DNA from: Buxus sempervirens
Lineage: Eukaryota > Streptophyta > Magnoliopsida > Buxales > Buxaceae
Direction of reading: 5' to 3'
NCBI GenBank assembly: GCA_947561395.2
Contig: OX387183.1
Coordinates: forward strand, 55,163,915-55,227,914
DNA length: 64,000 nt
The notes under the pieces: model-generated
Database searches by the model: none
The model's input: the letters and a program-made list of their open reading frames with translations, nothing else
Told to the model about the DNA's origin: nothing
Part shown: positions 13,201 through 24,557 of the stretch, in pieces
Position numbering within the stretch: the stretch's first letter is position 1
How the letters are laid out: every line of letters begins with the position of its first letter
Made by a program: the position numbers and the translations under genes

Positions 13201-14590
13201 TGTTTAATTTTCCCTTGTACAGGAACCGAAGAGTTAAATGCAACTTGTAGAACATACAGCAGAACTCTGAAATATCTAGCTAGCAATAAATAATGATGTA
13301 AAAATCAAGCGAGCATGAAACATTGTTTCTGCCGATATTATTGAGGTGATCTACTGTTAGGCACCCCCCCCCCCCAAAAAAAGGAGCATATACAAAATTT
13401 ACTTCATTTAGGAATGGATGATACCTCCACAGCAAACTGATGTTGAGCCACATCTGTTTTGTTGAAAGCTAACACAAGAGGTAACCTCGTCTTGTAGAGC
13501 ATGCTACAAGCATAAAGCATATTACTCATGAAAGTAACTGGGCTTGCCGAACGAGGGGTATCAACTACATACGTAATTATAGTGGGAAAGGTTGAAGCAA
13601 ATGCTTCAGTAATTATTGCTCCTGAAGCAGACCAAGTGAATATTTCAATCTGACCAGGAGTATCCACAAGTACATAATCAAGCTGATCTGCTCGCTTCTC
13701 AATAACTGATATAACCTGAAATCAATAACTGCCAATATTTACACCAAATCACCGTGAACTTTGTTGCAAGAAAATAATTTTATACTAGGAAATAATAATT
13801 GAATTATGAGATTTCCAAAGCCGCCTCAAGGGTCAGAAGTACCATAGAGATTCATGAATGTGGAGGGGTCATCTGGGCAAATGTACTGAAATAGATAAAT
13901 AAAGACACCATGACGGCAATTTCTCAAAATATCTTTACCTCGTCGAACTTTGTAGAAAACAAATTAAGTGATGTCAGTATTCCTCCATTTGGTCCAAGAT
14001 TGAACTGCTTCATTACTTCTTTATAACGGACAGTGTCTCTTATGTCAATATTTGCACCAAAAGGGAGAGTCATAACAGCAGGGTCAAGGTTAATTACATA
14101 TCCACGAATATTTGAAGCTTGTGTGTGGCAAACTAAGCGATGAAGAAAGGTTGTTTTCCCACTACCTGAGAAAATAAAAAATTCCCTCTGAAAACATGTC
14201 TCTATAAATGACAGCATGTGAACGCCATGGAGCAAAGAAATGCAAAAGAAATACCTGCCATTCCTACAACAATGATTACAACAGGTTTCCTCTTGAAATT
14301 AATTGATGAAGCAGATTCAACTAGTTGTAGCTTCTCCATGGAGTTAGTAAGATCCTCCTTTCCCTTACCCTTGACAACAAAATAATAAACAAGAATCACA
14401 GGGAATGATCAGCATCATCAGATCAACACATATATGGCACAATAAAATGAAATAAGACAATGAAGTTCATAAAATAAAAGGGATAAAAGATTACCTTGCT
14501 ACTAGACGGGTCATTAGAATCCACTTGCATTGGACCCTCTTTATCTATTGTCTTTAAATTTACGGTCGAGGAATCAGAGTCAATATCCAT
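10276..14590 (-). CDS. GPN1: GPN-loop GTPase 1 (XAB1/Npa3 family; Arabidopsis QQT2-type), 403 aa
   Basis: Six exons on the minus strand: 14590-14495, 14369-14255, 14165-13939, 13715-13425, 11552-11347 and 10552-10276. All have GT-AG borders and phases that sum to 1212 nt including the stop. Every family hallmark is present: P-loop GMAGSGKT (about residues 68-75), the diagnostic GPN triplet (about 128-130, LGPNGG), DTPGQ (164-168), NKTD (231-234), SAVSGAGL (286-293), and a strongly acidic tail ending in [13 protein letters not shown]. The length matches the family. GPN GTPases act in cytoplasmic assembly and nuclear import of RNA polymerase II; in Arabidopsis QQT genes are needed for early embryo division. 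An LTR element lies in the upstream region, and a sequence resembling a 5'-UTR splice donor (AACGGTAAGG, minus strand, about 21190) is separated from the ATG by that element. The reading frame itself is undamaged. Confidence 0.95.
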
Positions 14591-15129
14591 TTCTCAACAA
14601 AGATACCACCTGGATTGGTCAGCGCCAGACTGAGCTATATTTGAGAACCTTCTTTACTGACTAACCTGCTAGGTTAAAATGAAAAAGAAAACAACTCCTC
14701 ATATTTAGATTTAAATTGTACATCCAGGTTCCTAACAGAAAATGAAATGCACATGCCTTCCATCCGAATAAATGATAAGGACTATTGACAGTAAGTCCAT
14801 TCTAAACAAACCAAACAGCGACAAAATTCAATGATAACAATTTTTTTAAGAAAAAAAGTGTGTCAATGATAAATACTTACTACAATGGCCGGAGAAATTT
14901 CCACATTTCTCCCACCACTCCAGAATTTCACTCTTTTAAGAAAATAAATCTTTAAAAAATTTTATTCGCTTTCTTCTGATGCCAAATTTGTCAAGATCCC
15001 AGAATTTCACTCTTTTGAGAAAATAAAATCTTTAAAACATTTTATCCGCTTTCTTTTGATGCCAAATTTGTCAAAATCCCGGAGCTAAGAACTTACTAAA
15101 AGAAGGAACCATAACATGTTTCTAAAACC
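14591..15129 (-). promoter_or_regulatory. GPN1 5' region, probably 5'-UTR intron
   Basis: AT-rich sequence between the GPN1 ATG and the LTR element, holding a 79-bp tandem repeat. With the LTR element removed, the DNA continues at 21189 with a candidate 5'-UTR donor, so this stretch is most simply the distal part of a leader intron. This is inference. Confidence 0.4.
14922..15080. repeat. 79-bp tandem duplication
   Basis: Two copies, 14922-15000 and 15001-15080. Each begins AGAATTTCACTCTTTT and ends near CCAAATTTGTCAAGATCCC, with few mismatches. Confidence 0.85.
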
Positions 15130-15448
15130 TGTTACGAAGGAATAGCATTGTGTGGCATGTGTTGTGCACGTGCCTCGTTTGTTTTGTTTGTTATCTGTCC
15201 ATTTTGGTTGTTATTCAGTTACGTTGTTAGGGAAGCAATGATGAGGAAGAGTTGAGGAAATCGTGAGGTAAGGCTGTCTCTCATGGATACGTTGGTGAGC
15301 ATATATGGCTCACAACAATTCATTTTGAGGGTAGATAATGAAATATACAGAAATCTCATTCTCTCTCAAACCCTATTTCTCTCTTCTTCCTTGTTAAATT
15401 CTTCGCTGTTCTTCCTTATTTCTCTCTTCGATTTTCTGTTCTGTATCA
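15130..15448 (+). repeat. 5' LTR of the chromovirus element
   Basis: Begins TGTTACGAAGG and ends TCTGTATCA; 319 bp, aligned without gaps to the 3' LTR. Flanked on the left by AAACC. Confidence 0.93.
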
Positions 15449-15450
15449 AG

Positions 15451-15462
15451 TGGTATCAGAGA
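15451..15462 (+). other. Primer binding site (initiator tRNA-Met type)
   Basis: TGGTATCAGAGA begins two bases after the 5' LTR. It matches the common plant tRNA-iMet PBS TGGTATCAGAGC except for the last base. Confidence 0.85.
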
Positions 15463-15476
15463 CTGCGTTCCTTAGC

Positions 15477-18400
15477 ATGGCAGAGGGAACCCGAACTCAG
15501 GAATTGAAGCGTGAATTAACAGAGATGATCCATGAGTCTGAACGTCACTAGGAGTTGTTGTTATGTGAATTGGAAAGTCGAAGCAATCAATCAATGGCAG
15601 AGATTAAATTGCTGCTTGGTGGGTTAAGGCTGCGTTTGGTAACGCTTTTCGAAAGTACTTTTTTGCTTTTGAAAGCAAAAAATTGCTTTTAAAAGCAAAA
15701 GTACCGTTTGGTAACGCACACGAGAAGCAATTTACTAAAAGCAAAGAAGCAATTTTATTGCTTTCACCAGAAGCAACAAAACGTTGCTTTTCAATTTTTT
15801 TACAAAATTGCTTTATTGCTTTCAAAACCCCTTGATACCCTATTGATTTATTCCTATATTAAAGATGATGCCTCCATACTCACTTAAGAAGCAACAACGT
15901 ATTGTTATCGCTAGAGCCGGCAAAATGCCACCCGACCCGATGGGTCAACCCGATTATAAATGGGTTGGGTTGACCCGTTTATTAATTGGGTTGGGAAACC
16001 CCAACCCGCCAGTAATCGGGTCAACCAGATTATGACCCGCCAACCCGACGAGTAACCCGATTTAAAAAAAAGATGGCAAAGTATCATGTTTCGACCCGAT
16101 TAACCCCAAAACCCGACCCGAACCCGGTACAACCCGATCCAATTAACCCCCAACCCTATTTTAATAATATTTTTTGAAAAATAATAATAAACGGGTTGGC
16201 GGGTTGAATCTTTTATAAAAATATGAATCTTTTATAATATTGGACTTATATTTTTGAATATATTTCTAAGTACAATACATAAATTGTGTACAATACTTTT
16301 ATGGAAGCAAAAAGCAATTTCTATGTTACTACAATTACCAAACATGCTTTTTTGCTTCTTAGAAGCAAAGCAAAAGTTTACCAAACGCATTTGCTTTAAG
16401 AAAAGATCTTTCAAAAAGCATAAAATTGCTTTTTTGCTTTCCTGCTTTTAGAAGCAAAAAAGCAAAGCGTTTACCAAACGCAGCCTAAGTCTGCAGTATA
16501 GAGAAGTTGTTTCTGCCAGTAAGGAGCAAGCGGTTACTTCACAATTGAAGGGAGAAACAAGTTCTGAAGGAACAAGAGTGAATCAATCTTGGGGACATTC
16601 AACTAAATTGGAATTCCCACACTTCAATGGTGAGGATTTCGATAGTTGGGTACTACGAGCTGAATATTTTTTTGAGGTAGATGGAACAGCTTCGGAGAAT
16701 AGGGTCAAAATTGCAGCCCTACATTTGGGAGGGAAAGCAATACAGTGGCATCAAGGGTATATCAAAGCTAAAGGTGATGAAGCTTATGCCCATTGGAATG
16801 AATATACTCAAGCATTGAATGCTAGGTTTGGGCATCATGCTTATGACAATCCTCAATCTGATTTGCGGAATTTGAGACAAATTGGACCCTTGTAGGAGTA
16901 CTTAGATGCTTTTGATGAGCTTTATCCGCGAGCAGAGGTAAGGGAAGACCAAGCACTCAGTCTTTTTCTCTCCGGTTTAATTGATGAACTCCAAATGCCT
17001 ATACAAATGTTTAAACCACAAACCTTAGCTGAAGCATATTCCTTAGCTAGGTTGCAAGAAATGCAGTATCAGCCCTTCAAAACAAACCGAAACCAAGCAC
17101 AAAAACACCCTCTCCAACTCAAAACCCAAGCTTTGTCCAGCCAAAGAACACCCAATACCAGCCTCCTATGAATTACAACTCTTCAAATATCAGGTCCAAT
17201 CAACCCGGTTTACTTCTATTACCATGTCCACCAAAAAAACCCAATTCACCAACCAAGACACCAAAGAATTGTCTCTAACAAGGAGTTTGATGAAAAGAGG
17301 GCGAAGGGCATATGCTTTTGGTGTGATGAGAAATTTTTACCAGGGCATCGGTGCAAGAAAAGGCAATTGTATATGTTGCAATTGAATGTGGATACTAGTG
17401 ATGATGGAGATGGACAAGAAGGGACTAATAAAGTGGAAGACGAGGTTGCTGGAGATATTCAGTTGTCCTTAAATGCCATGACTGGCAGCTATGGTTCACA
17501 AACTATGAGGTTAAATGGAATGTTTGGGAAGAAACGATTGTATATCTTGGTGGACTATGGTAGCACACACAACTTCCTAAGTGAACAATTGTCTAAGAAA
17601 CTCGGTTGCAATCTCAAAGCCACTGAAGGAGTGAGGGTTGTTGTAGCTAATGGCCAAGAATTGGTGTGTTCTACTATCTGTAGAGGTTTTAATTGGAGAA
17701 TGCAAGGTCAAGAATTCTCTGCTGATGTCTATATCCTTCCTTTTGGACAGCTATGATTTAAGCCTTGGAGCTCAGTGGTTGGCTACTTTGGGAAACATCA
17801 CTTGGAATTTCCGACATTTGAAGATGGCTTTCCAATTAAATGGTAAGGAATGTGTCTTACAAGGAGAAAAACTGGGTGAGCTAAATGTAATAAATGAAGA
17901 CCAATTGGGTAAGCTTTTGGCAAAACCCTATCAGTTAGCTTCCGTACAGTTACTGATACAAGCTGAGTTGTTGGCTATTAATGGAAATATTGAGACACAG
18001 CTGGGTGACACAGAGTAGACCGAAGTTGATCCAGAGATAGGTCTATTGCTCCAACAATTCCAAGATGTATTCGCAGAAACAGTGGCACTACCTCCACCTA
18101 GAACACATGATCATCGTATTGAGCTGAAGGAAGGATCCCAACCTGTCAGCAGCAGACCTTATAGATATGCTTCAGTGCAAAAGGATGCTATAGAAAAGAT
18201 GACTAAAGAAATGCTTGATGCGGGAGTCATTCGCCCCAGTCATAGTCCTTACTCTAGCCTGGTTGTGTTGGTGAAGAAAAAAGACAACTCTTGGAGGATG
18301 TGTATTGACTATAGGGCACTAAATCAATTGACCATCAAGAACAAATTTCCCATTCCCGTAATAGAAGAACTACTTGATGAGTTAGGTGATGCACTCATTT

Positions 18401-20853
18401 TTTCTAAAATTGATCTCCGTTTGGGCTATTGGCAAATCCATATGTATCCTCCTGATGTGCATAAGACCGCTTTTAGGACTCATGACGAGCACTTGGAATT
18501 CCTAGTAATGCCTTTTGGCCTCACTAATGCCCCCTCCACTTTTCAGAGTCTGATGAATACAATATTCAGACCTTATTTAAGGAAGTTCGTCTTGGTTTTT
18601 TTTTTTTGACGATATTCTGATTTATAGCAAGAGCCACAATGATCACCTGCAGCATGTCCAAGTTGTCCTACAAGTGCTGAGGGAAAACAAACTGTATGCT
18701 TAAAAAAGTAAGTGTTTCTTTGGGTGCTTTAAGGTTGAATATTTGGGACATGTTATTACTGGGAGGGGAGTGTTTACAGATCCTCAAAAGGTTGCAGCAA
18801 TGAAGGAATGGCCAGTGCCGCAGAATGTGAAGCAACTCCGAGGATTCTTGGGCCTTACTGGATACTATAGAAGATTTGTCCAAGGTTATGGCAAAATAGC
18901 GAGACCTCTTACTGATCTTTTTAAGAAGAATGCTTTTCAATGGAATGACAGTGCTCAGAGTTCCTTTGAAACTCTTAAGAGGGCCATGATCAACGCTCCT
19001 GTTTTAGCGCTACCAGATACGAACAAAGAGTTTGTGGTTGAAACAGATGCATGTGGGGATGGAATTGAAGCGGTTTTGATGCAAGGAGGACACCCAATTG
19101 CATTTATTAGCAAATCCTTATCTCCAAAAAATCAGTCCTCATCTGTTTATGAGAAGGAGATACTCGCAATCCTACTAGCAATAAAAAAATGGGAGCATTA
19201 TTTAATGAATCGGCATTTTGTGATTCAAACAAATCATCAAAGTCTGGAGTATCTGTTGGAACAGCGCCTAACAACCCCTACACAGCAAGCATGGATGGCC
19301 AAATTGAAACAATATGATTATGAGATTCAATACAAGAAGGGAAAGAAAAACTTGGTAGCGGATGCCTTGTCGAGGGTCCATAATCCGGAGATGTTTGCCA
19401 TGGTTATGACTGCAATTCCAGAAGGAATTATCAATCAAATTAAGTCAACTTTGAGTGAAGATGAAGGCTTGCAGCAGATTATAACCACTAAAGAGCATGA
19501 TCCCACAGCCTTGGTTCAATATATGTGGGATAGGGATGAATTGAGCAGGCGTAGGAAACTGGTGATAGGAAAAAACACAGCACTTAGGAGGCAATTGATA
19601 GAGTTTTTTCATAGTTCTGCTTTGGGTGGTCATTCGGGAGCATATGTCACAGTTAAAAAGCTTGTTTCAGTATTCTATTGGCCGGGTATGTGGAGAGATG
19701 TAAGGGAATTTGTGAGAACTTGTAGTGTCTGTCAGCAGTACAAGAATGAAAATATTGCTTCACCGGGTTATTGCAACCCTTGCCTATACTTGAAGGAGTG
19801 TTCACTAACATCTCCATGGATTTTGTTGAAGGTTTACCAAAGTCACAAGGGCGAGCCACCATACTTGTGGTAATTGACCGCCTCACCAAGTATGTTCACT
19901 TTATTGGATTAAAACACCCTTATACAGCATATACTGTGGCACGGTCTTTCTTGGATGTTGTGTATAGGCTTCATGGAATGCCTCAAACCATCACAAGTGA
20001 CAGGGACACTGTTTTTCTCAGTAATTTCTAGCAGGAACTTTTTAAGTTACAAGGTGTTGGGCTCCAAATGTCTACTTCTTACCACCCGCAAACCAACGGA
20101 CAAACGGAGGCGGTTAATAGGTGTTTGGAGGCTTATTTGCAATGCATGGCTGGGGATTCGCCTCACACTTGGTTTCAGTGGCTTCCTCTTGCCGAATTCT
20201 GGTATAATAGTTCTTATCATAGCTTTATTCAAATGACCCCATTTGAAGCCCTTTATGGTTATCCACCCCCTGTTCATGTCCCTTACATCCCACATGATTC
20301 ACGGAATGAAGCTGTTGATTTGATGTTAAGAGATAGAGAGGAGATGTTGAAGGTCCTCAAGCACCACTTAAAAAGGGCTCAAGACCGGATGAAAAGTTTG
20401 GCAGATAGGAAGCAGTCTGAAAGAGTTTTCCAGGTGGGAGACTGGGTCTATCTTAAGTTGAAGGCTTATAGGCAACTCAGCATGCATAGAGGGAATCAAA
20501 AGCTTCAACCCAGGTTTTTTGGTCCTTATCATGTGAGTGACAAGTTTGGACCTGTAGCTTATAAGCTTCAACTGCCAGCAGAAGCTCAGATTCATAATGT
20601 CTTCCATGTTTCTCTTCTTCGCCCTGTCCATGCCCCTATTTCTGCTTCACCAATCCTTCCACCATCTCCAGTTCAGCTCTTCCCCTATCCCCAAGCAATT
20701 TTTGATCGTCGAACTGTGAAGCGGCATAATGCAGCTGCCACCCAGCTCTTGGTTCATTGGGTTGGATGTTCCCCTGCTGATGCTACTTGGGAGTTTGCAG
20801 AGGAGCTGAAGTTGAGGTATCCTGCATTCTTCCTTGAGGACAAGGAAGCTTAA
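15477..20853 (+). pseudogene. Degenerate gag-pol of the chromovirus element
   Basis: The gag start ATG is at 15477. Stops interrupt gag at 15549 and 16894, and the nested MITE splits it at 15628-16485. Gag core motifs include LEFPHFNGEDFDSW and AALHLGGKAIQWHQGY. The protease region (17367 on) has DYGSTHNFLS where retropepsins have DSG or DTG, so a catalytic-site neighbour is changed. RT follows ([30 protein letters not shown]); the frame breaks in a T12 run exactly before the DDILIYS catalytic motif. RNase H and integrase follow, with a zinc-binding H-H-C-C, then a C-terminal segment with a chromodomain-like LVHWVGCSPADATWEF near 20750-20800 and a stop at 20851. Further lesions are a TAA near 18700, a 1-nt deletion near 19765 and a TAG near 20030. 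Confidence 0.9.
15628..16485. mobile_element. 858-bp Harbinger/Tourist-type MITE nested in gag
   Basis: The termini GGCTGCGTTTGGTAACGC and GCGTTTACCAAACGCAGCC are inverted repeats, with AAAGCAA-rich subterminal sequence on both sides. The element is flanked by TAA on both ends. Its middle (about 15915-16205) is a further GGGTTGACCCG-rich block of degenerate direct and inverted copies, possibly a second nested insertion. It inserted after the host retrotransposon, because gag resumes beyond it. Confidence 0.85.
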
Positions 20854-20861
20854 GAGGAGGG
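20852..20861 (+). other. Polypurine tract of the chromovirus element
   Basis: AAGAGGAGGG lies three bases before the 3' LTR start, the expected place for plus-strand priming. Confidence 0.8.
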
Positions 20862-20864
20862 CAT

Positions 20865-21183
20865 TGTTACGAAGGAATGGCATTGTGTGGCATGTGTTGT
20901 GCACGTGCCTTGTTTGTTTTGTTTGTTATTTATCCATTTTGGTTGTTATTCAGTTACGTTGTTAGGGAAGCAATGATGAGGAAGAGGTGAGGAAATCGTG
21001 AGTTAAGGCTGTCTCTCATAGATACATTGGTGAGCATATATGGCTCACAACAATTCATTTTGAGGGTAGATAATGAAATATACAGAAATCTCATTCTCTC
21101 TCAAACCCTACTCCTCCCTTCTTCCTTGTTAAATTCTTCTTTGTTCTTCCTTATTTCTTTCTTCAATTTTCTGTTCTGTATCA
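20865..21183 (+). repeat. 3' LTR of the chromovirus element
   Basis: 319 bp, TGTTACGAAGG...TCTGTATCA, followed by the target duplication AAACC. Confidence 0.93.
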
Positions 21184-21238
21184 AAACCTTACCGTTGCAT
21201 ATCCATTAAACGACCTCAATAGAACCCTAGAAAAAAAA
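21184..21238 (-). promoter_or_regulatory. Putative GPN1 leader exon and splice donor
   Basis: Read on the minus strand, this short stretch contains TAGGGTTCTATTGAGG followed by CAACGGTAAGG, a plausible donor, a few bases before the LTR insertion point. TAGGGTT motifs are common in plant leaders. This would place the LTR element inside the first (5'-UTR) intron of GPN1. It is an inference from position and motif. Confidence 0.35.
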
Positions 21239-22901
21239 TCAATCAGCGATGCAGCACTAAGGACCTCAAAAGCAACTTCAATGAGGGAAAAAAACATACA
21301 CACTAGGAAGAACACTTCCTACATTCAAATTTACGACATCTTAAATGGTCGAACCTCCGTAGACCGTTAGTTTCCTTATAGCACAGTCCAACGGCGAGGT
21401 AAATAAGCATGCCGCGATCATCGGTAGGCGCTCAACCAGACAAGGAGAGAGATAGATATAGTAATAGAGTTGAAGAAGGGGAAGAGAGAAAACAATAATA
21501 CTGGCTGACCACAGTCGCCTCTCTTACATACTTGCTAGTTCGGAAGTTTTCAGGGAGTGGCTAACCATTTCATTTCTCTACTGTAAAGGAAAGACTGACT
21601 GAAAATTAGCAGCAAGTGTCCATGATTGACTACCCATAATAGATTGCAAGAACTAGAATTTCAAACAGAGAAGAGAGAATTTAAGGAACTTGCAAGCAGT
21701 GATAAAGTACAAACCTCTTTCAAGCATTAGCAGAAGATGGGAAAGAATACATGGTGAAACGCTTCACCGAAAATAGCGTGAACCAGGGAGATCCGAACTT
21801 TCAAGCCATGAGAGCAGCAAAATGTGAAAATGGAGTCAAGGGCTTTGGAAGGAATGAAGAAAACCGTCCTGAGACGACTAACTCATATGGTCTATATTTA
21901 CACATTTGCTATCAAATATTACAAATTTGTCAATGTCAGCAATAAAATTACAACAAAAAAAGAAAAAAGGAAAATTGAAAAACTAAAAAAATAACTTTTT
22001 CTTTTTGCTAGGGATGCTAACTGGGTCATGCCGGCCCCGTTTAGGCACGGCTCTCTAGGGCATGGCCTTGAGTCTAAGCGTGTTGGCCCAACGGTAGGCA
22101 CGCGAAGGGCGTTGGCTAGTCCTTTTCCCCTCCAAAAAAGTGCTTTTAACCCCAAAATTCAATTTTCCTTTTTTCTTTTTTTGTTGTAATTTTATTGTTG
22201 ACATTGACAAATTTGTAATATTTGATAGCAAATGTATAAATATAGACCATATGAGTTAGTCGTCTCAGAACGGTTTTCTTCATTCCTTCCAAAGCCCTTG
22301 ACTCCATTTTCACATTTTGCTGCTCTCATGGCTTGAAAGTTCGGATCTCCCTGGTTCACGCTATTTTCGGTGAAGCGTTTCACCATGTATTCTTTCCCAT
22401 CTTCTGCTAATGCTTGAAAGAGGTTTGTACTTTATCACTGCTTGCAAGTTCCTTAAATTCTCTCTTCTCTGTTTGAAATTCTAGTTCTTGCAATCTATTA
22501 TGAGTAGTCAATCATGGACACTTGCTGCTAATTTTCAGTCAGTCTTTCCTTTACAGTAGAGAAATGAAATGGTTAGCCACTCCCTGAAAACTTCCGAACT
22601 AGCAAGTATGTAAGAGAGGCGACTGTGGTCAGCCAGTATTATTGTTTTCTCTCTTCCCCTTCTTCAACTCTATTACTATATCTATCTCTCTCCTTGTCTG
22701 GTTGAACGCCTACCGATGATCGCGGCATGCTTATTTACCTCGCCGTTGGACTGTGCTATAAGGAAACTAACGGTCTACGGAGGTTCGACCATTTAAGATG
22801 TCGTAAATTTGAATGTAGGAAGTGTTCTTCCTAGTGTGTATGTTTGTTTTCCCCCCATTGAAGTTGCTTTTGAGGTCCTTTGTGCTGCATCGCTGATTGA
22901 T
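21239..22901. repeat. 1.66-kb inverted repeat with about 740-bp arms between two divergent genes
   Basis: The arms 21239-21978 and 22159-22901 are near-identical reverse complements, seen for example in AATCAGCGATGCAGCAC / GTGCTGCATCGCTGATT at the ends and CAATTTTCC / GGAAAATTG at the centre. The spacer is about 180 bp. Each arm holds the same 64-codon frame starting MVKRFTENSVNQGDPNF (21751-21945 + and 22386-22192 -), with only a few changes; it has no recognisable domain and may be fortuitous. A GAAAAAAAATCA direct repeat is found just outside both ends. Either a foldback transposon or an inverted duplication of the GPN1 upstream region would explain it. Confidence 0.8.
21979..22158. other. 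Spacer of the 1.66-kb inverted repeat
   Basis: A GC-rich stretch (for example CATGCCGGCCCCGTTTAGG, GGCCCAACGGTAGGCACG) unlike the AT-rich arms. It resembles dispersed plant repeat DNA; the family is not identified. Confidence 0.3.
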
Positions 22902-24557
22902 GATTATGAAAAAAAATCACTTCAAGTGAAATAAGTGCCAAACTGATATATGGTGTTACATGTTGGTTCTCATTTTTCAAAACCAATTTTATACTATTTG
23001 ACACTAACAGAAACCAAGTAGTTGTCCCACTTTTTATAATTCTCTCGAGGGATAAAATAATCAGATGGAGCAGACTGGAGATTGAACTATTAGCTTCCTG
23101 GTGTACCTCTTATTAGGCTTTAGGGATCCCATCTCTCGTGGACCCAATTACTTCTTGCACTCTCTTTTCTTATCTTTAATATACTTCTATCCTTACTCAA
23201 AAAGACAGGTGACTGAAATAGATACAAACAATAATAATAAGTACACATGTATGGATTACAATTTCTAGGAACAAAGCCAGACATTTGAAAAAAATCCACA
23301 ACCATACTTACGTCATATTCACAATCAAATCCATTATTCTCAAAGACTAAATTCCCCATTTAGTTCCTATAAAAAGATTGTAGAGATGCTTCTCAATAAA
23401 GTTGCCGAACATCTCACTCTCAGACGATGACAACGCAACAGTATCCAGAAGAAATACTCATGTATAATTAAACTGGTCATTGCTAGCCAGTGATTATAAA
23501 TATAAACAGATAATGCAGACTTTTGATTGAACAAATTCCACACAACCAATGATTTATATGGTGAATGAAACATTTTACGAAGGGGAGATGTTAAGAACGC
23601 ATTCTGTTCCAGAAACAGTATAAATTTAGGCCTCCAATGTACTTATTCATAAAACAATACAAAACAAACTGCACCGTTCAGCTGAAGAAGTGAAACCCCG
23701 AAAAAATGAGTCGGGTTAAATTACAGACCCAAATCCTTAGAAACGCAAGAAACAACGAAATCCCCACTAAAGTTCAAGAAGAATAGGAGAAAAACCACCA
23801 GTTGTGCAGAAAGGCACTAGCGTGATCCACTGTACAAAACACACTAAGCAACGATCAAAACCGTCCCGCCTAATCCCAGTATATAATATATAATGATCTT
23901 AAAAGGCCAAGTTAAAAAAAAAAAAATAGAAAAAGGGAACACTAACGAGACAACCAAAACCAAAGAAAAAGAACACGAACTAAACTTACCTTTAGTTCGT
24001 TTATATTGAAAGAAGTGCTAAATCCTCAGATTGCCCTTGTAAGTAGCGATTCTCTTTTTTTTTTTTTTTTGCCGTTTGTGCTTGTTCTTATCTCTCTGGT
24101 GTCTGGAATGAAGGGCAAGCCAGAGGGAATAACCTGCGTCGAGACTAACCCTAAAATGGCGTCTGAAGCTCGGGTTTGGTCTGTGTTGATTTCTGAGAAG
24201 GGTTTTTGGCGTCCTTCCCGGGTATCCAAGGAAATGGCTGCCAAGTGCTAACCCTAGCCTTCATATTCTATCGTGTAATTTGAGCCCTTTCTACTAAACT
24301 CCACGAAATCAAACATTTGTTTCATTGTCTCCCTTATTCGCTCAAAAGACCCGTTTGCCCTCTACCCAATTACCCTCAAATTCGAACGAACCAATCAAGG
24401 ACGGAAAAAGTGCGGGCTGGTTCGGTTTTCAGTTCGGACCAAACCTGGTTTTGGCCGAGCCAGAAATGATTGAAATTAAACCGTTGAACAAATTAATAAT
24501 AAAGGCTTAAAAAGCCCTAGCTGATCTCATGCCCCGTTTGATCAGCACTACGTTCCA
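22902..24557 (+). promoter_or_regulatory. Intergenic and upstream region of the exonuclease gene
   Basis: There is no convincing gene up to about 24000. At 24147-24155 a telo-box AACCCTAAA is followed directly by ATGGCG, opening a 31-codon frame (24156-24251). This resembles a leader with an upstream ORF. The coding ATG of the exonuclease is 24558. The transcription start is not determined. Confidence 0.35.

Larger units (their letters stand above)
15130..21183 (+). mobile_element. Ty3/gypsy chromovirus LTR retrotransposon (Reina-like), complete ends, inactive
   Basis: A 6054-bp element bounded by two 319-bp LTRs (15130-15448 and 20865-21183, TG...CA) and a perfect 5-bp duplication AAACC (15125-15129 and 21184-21188). 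The order is PBS, gag, protease, RT, RNase H, integrase, chromodomain-like tail, polypurine tract. The chromodomain-like C-terminus and compact size point to the Reina group of chromoviruses. The LTRs differ at about 15 of 319 positions (roughly 4.7%), so the insertion is not recent. A Harbinger-type MITE is nested in the gag 5' part. Coding is broken by several stops and frameshifts. Confidence 0.93.

Noticed and set aside
21751..22386. The mirrored 64-codon frames as a real small gene
   Set aside because: Duplicated only because of the inverted repeat; no recognisable domain and no sign of selection can be judged from two arms.
24026..24244. 72-codon minus-strand frame starting MAAISLDTREGRQK
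   Set aside because: It lies antisense to the probable leader of the exonuclease gene, has no domain, and ends in a poly-Lys run from a T tract.
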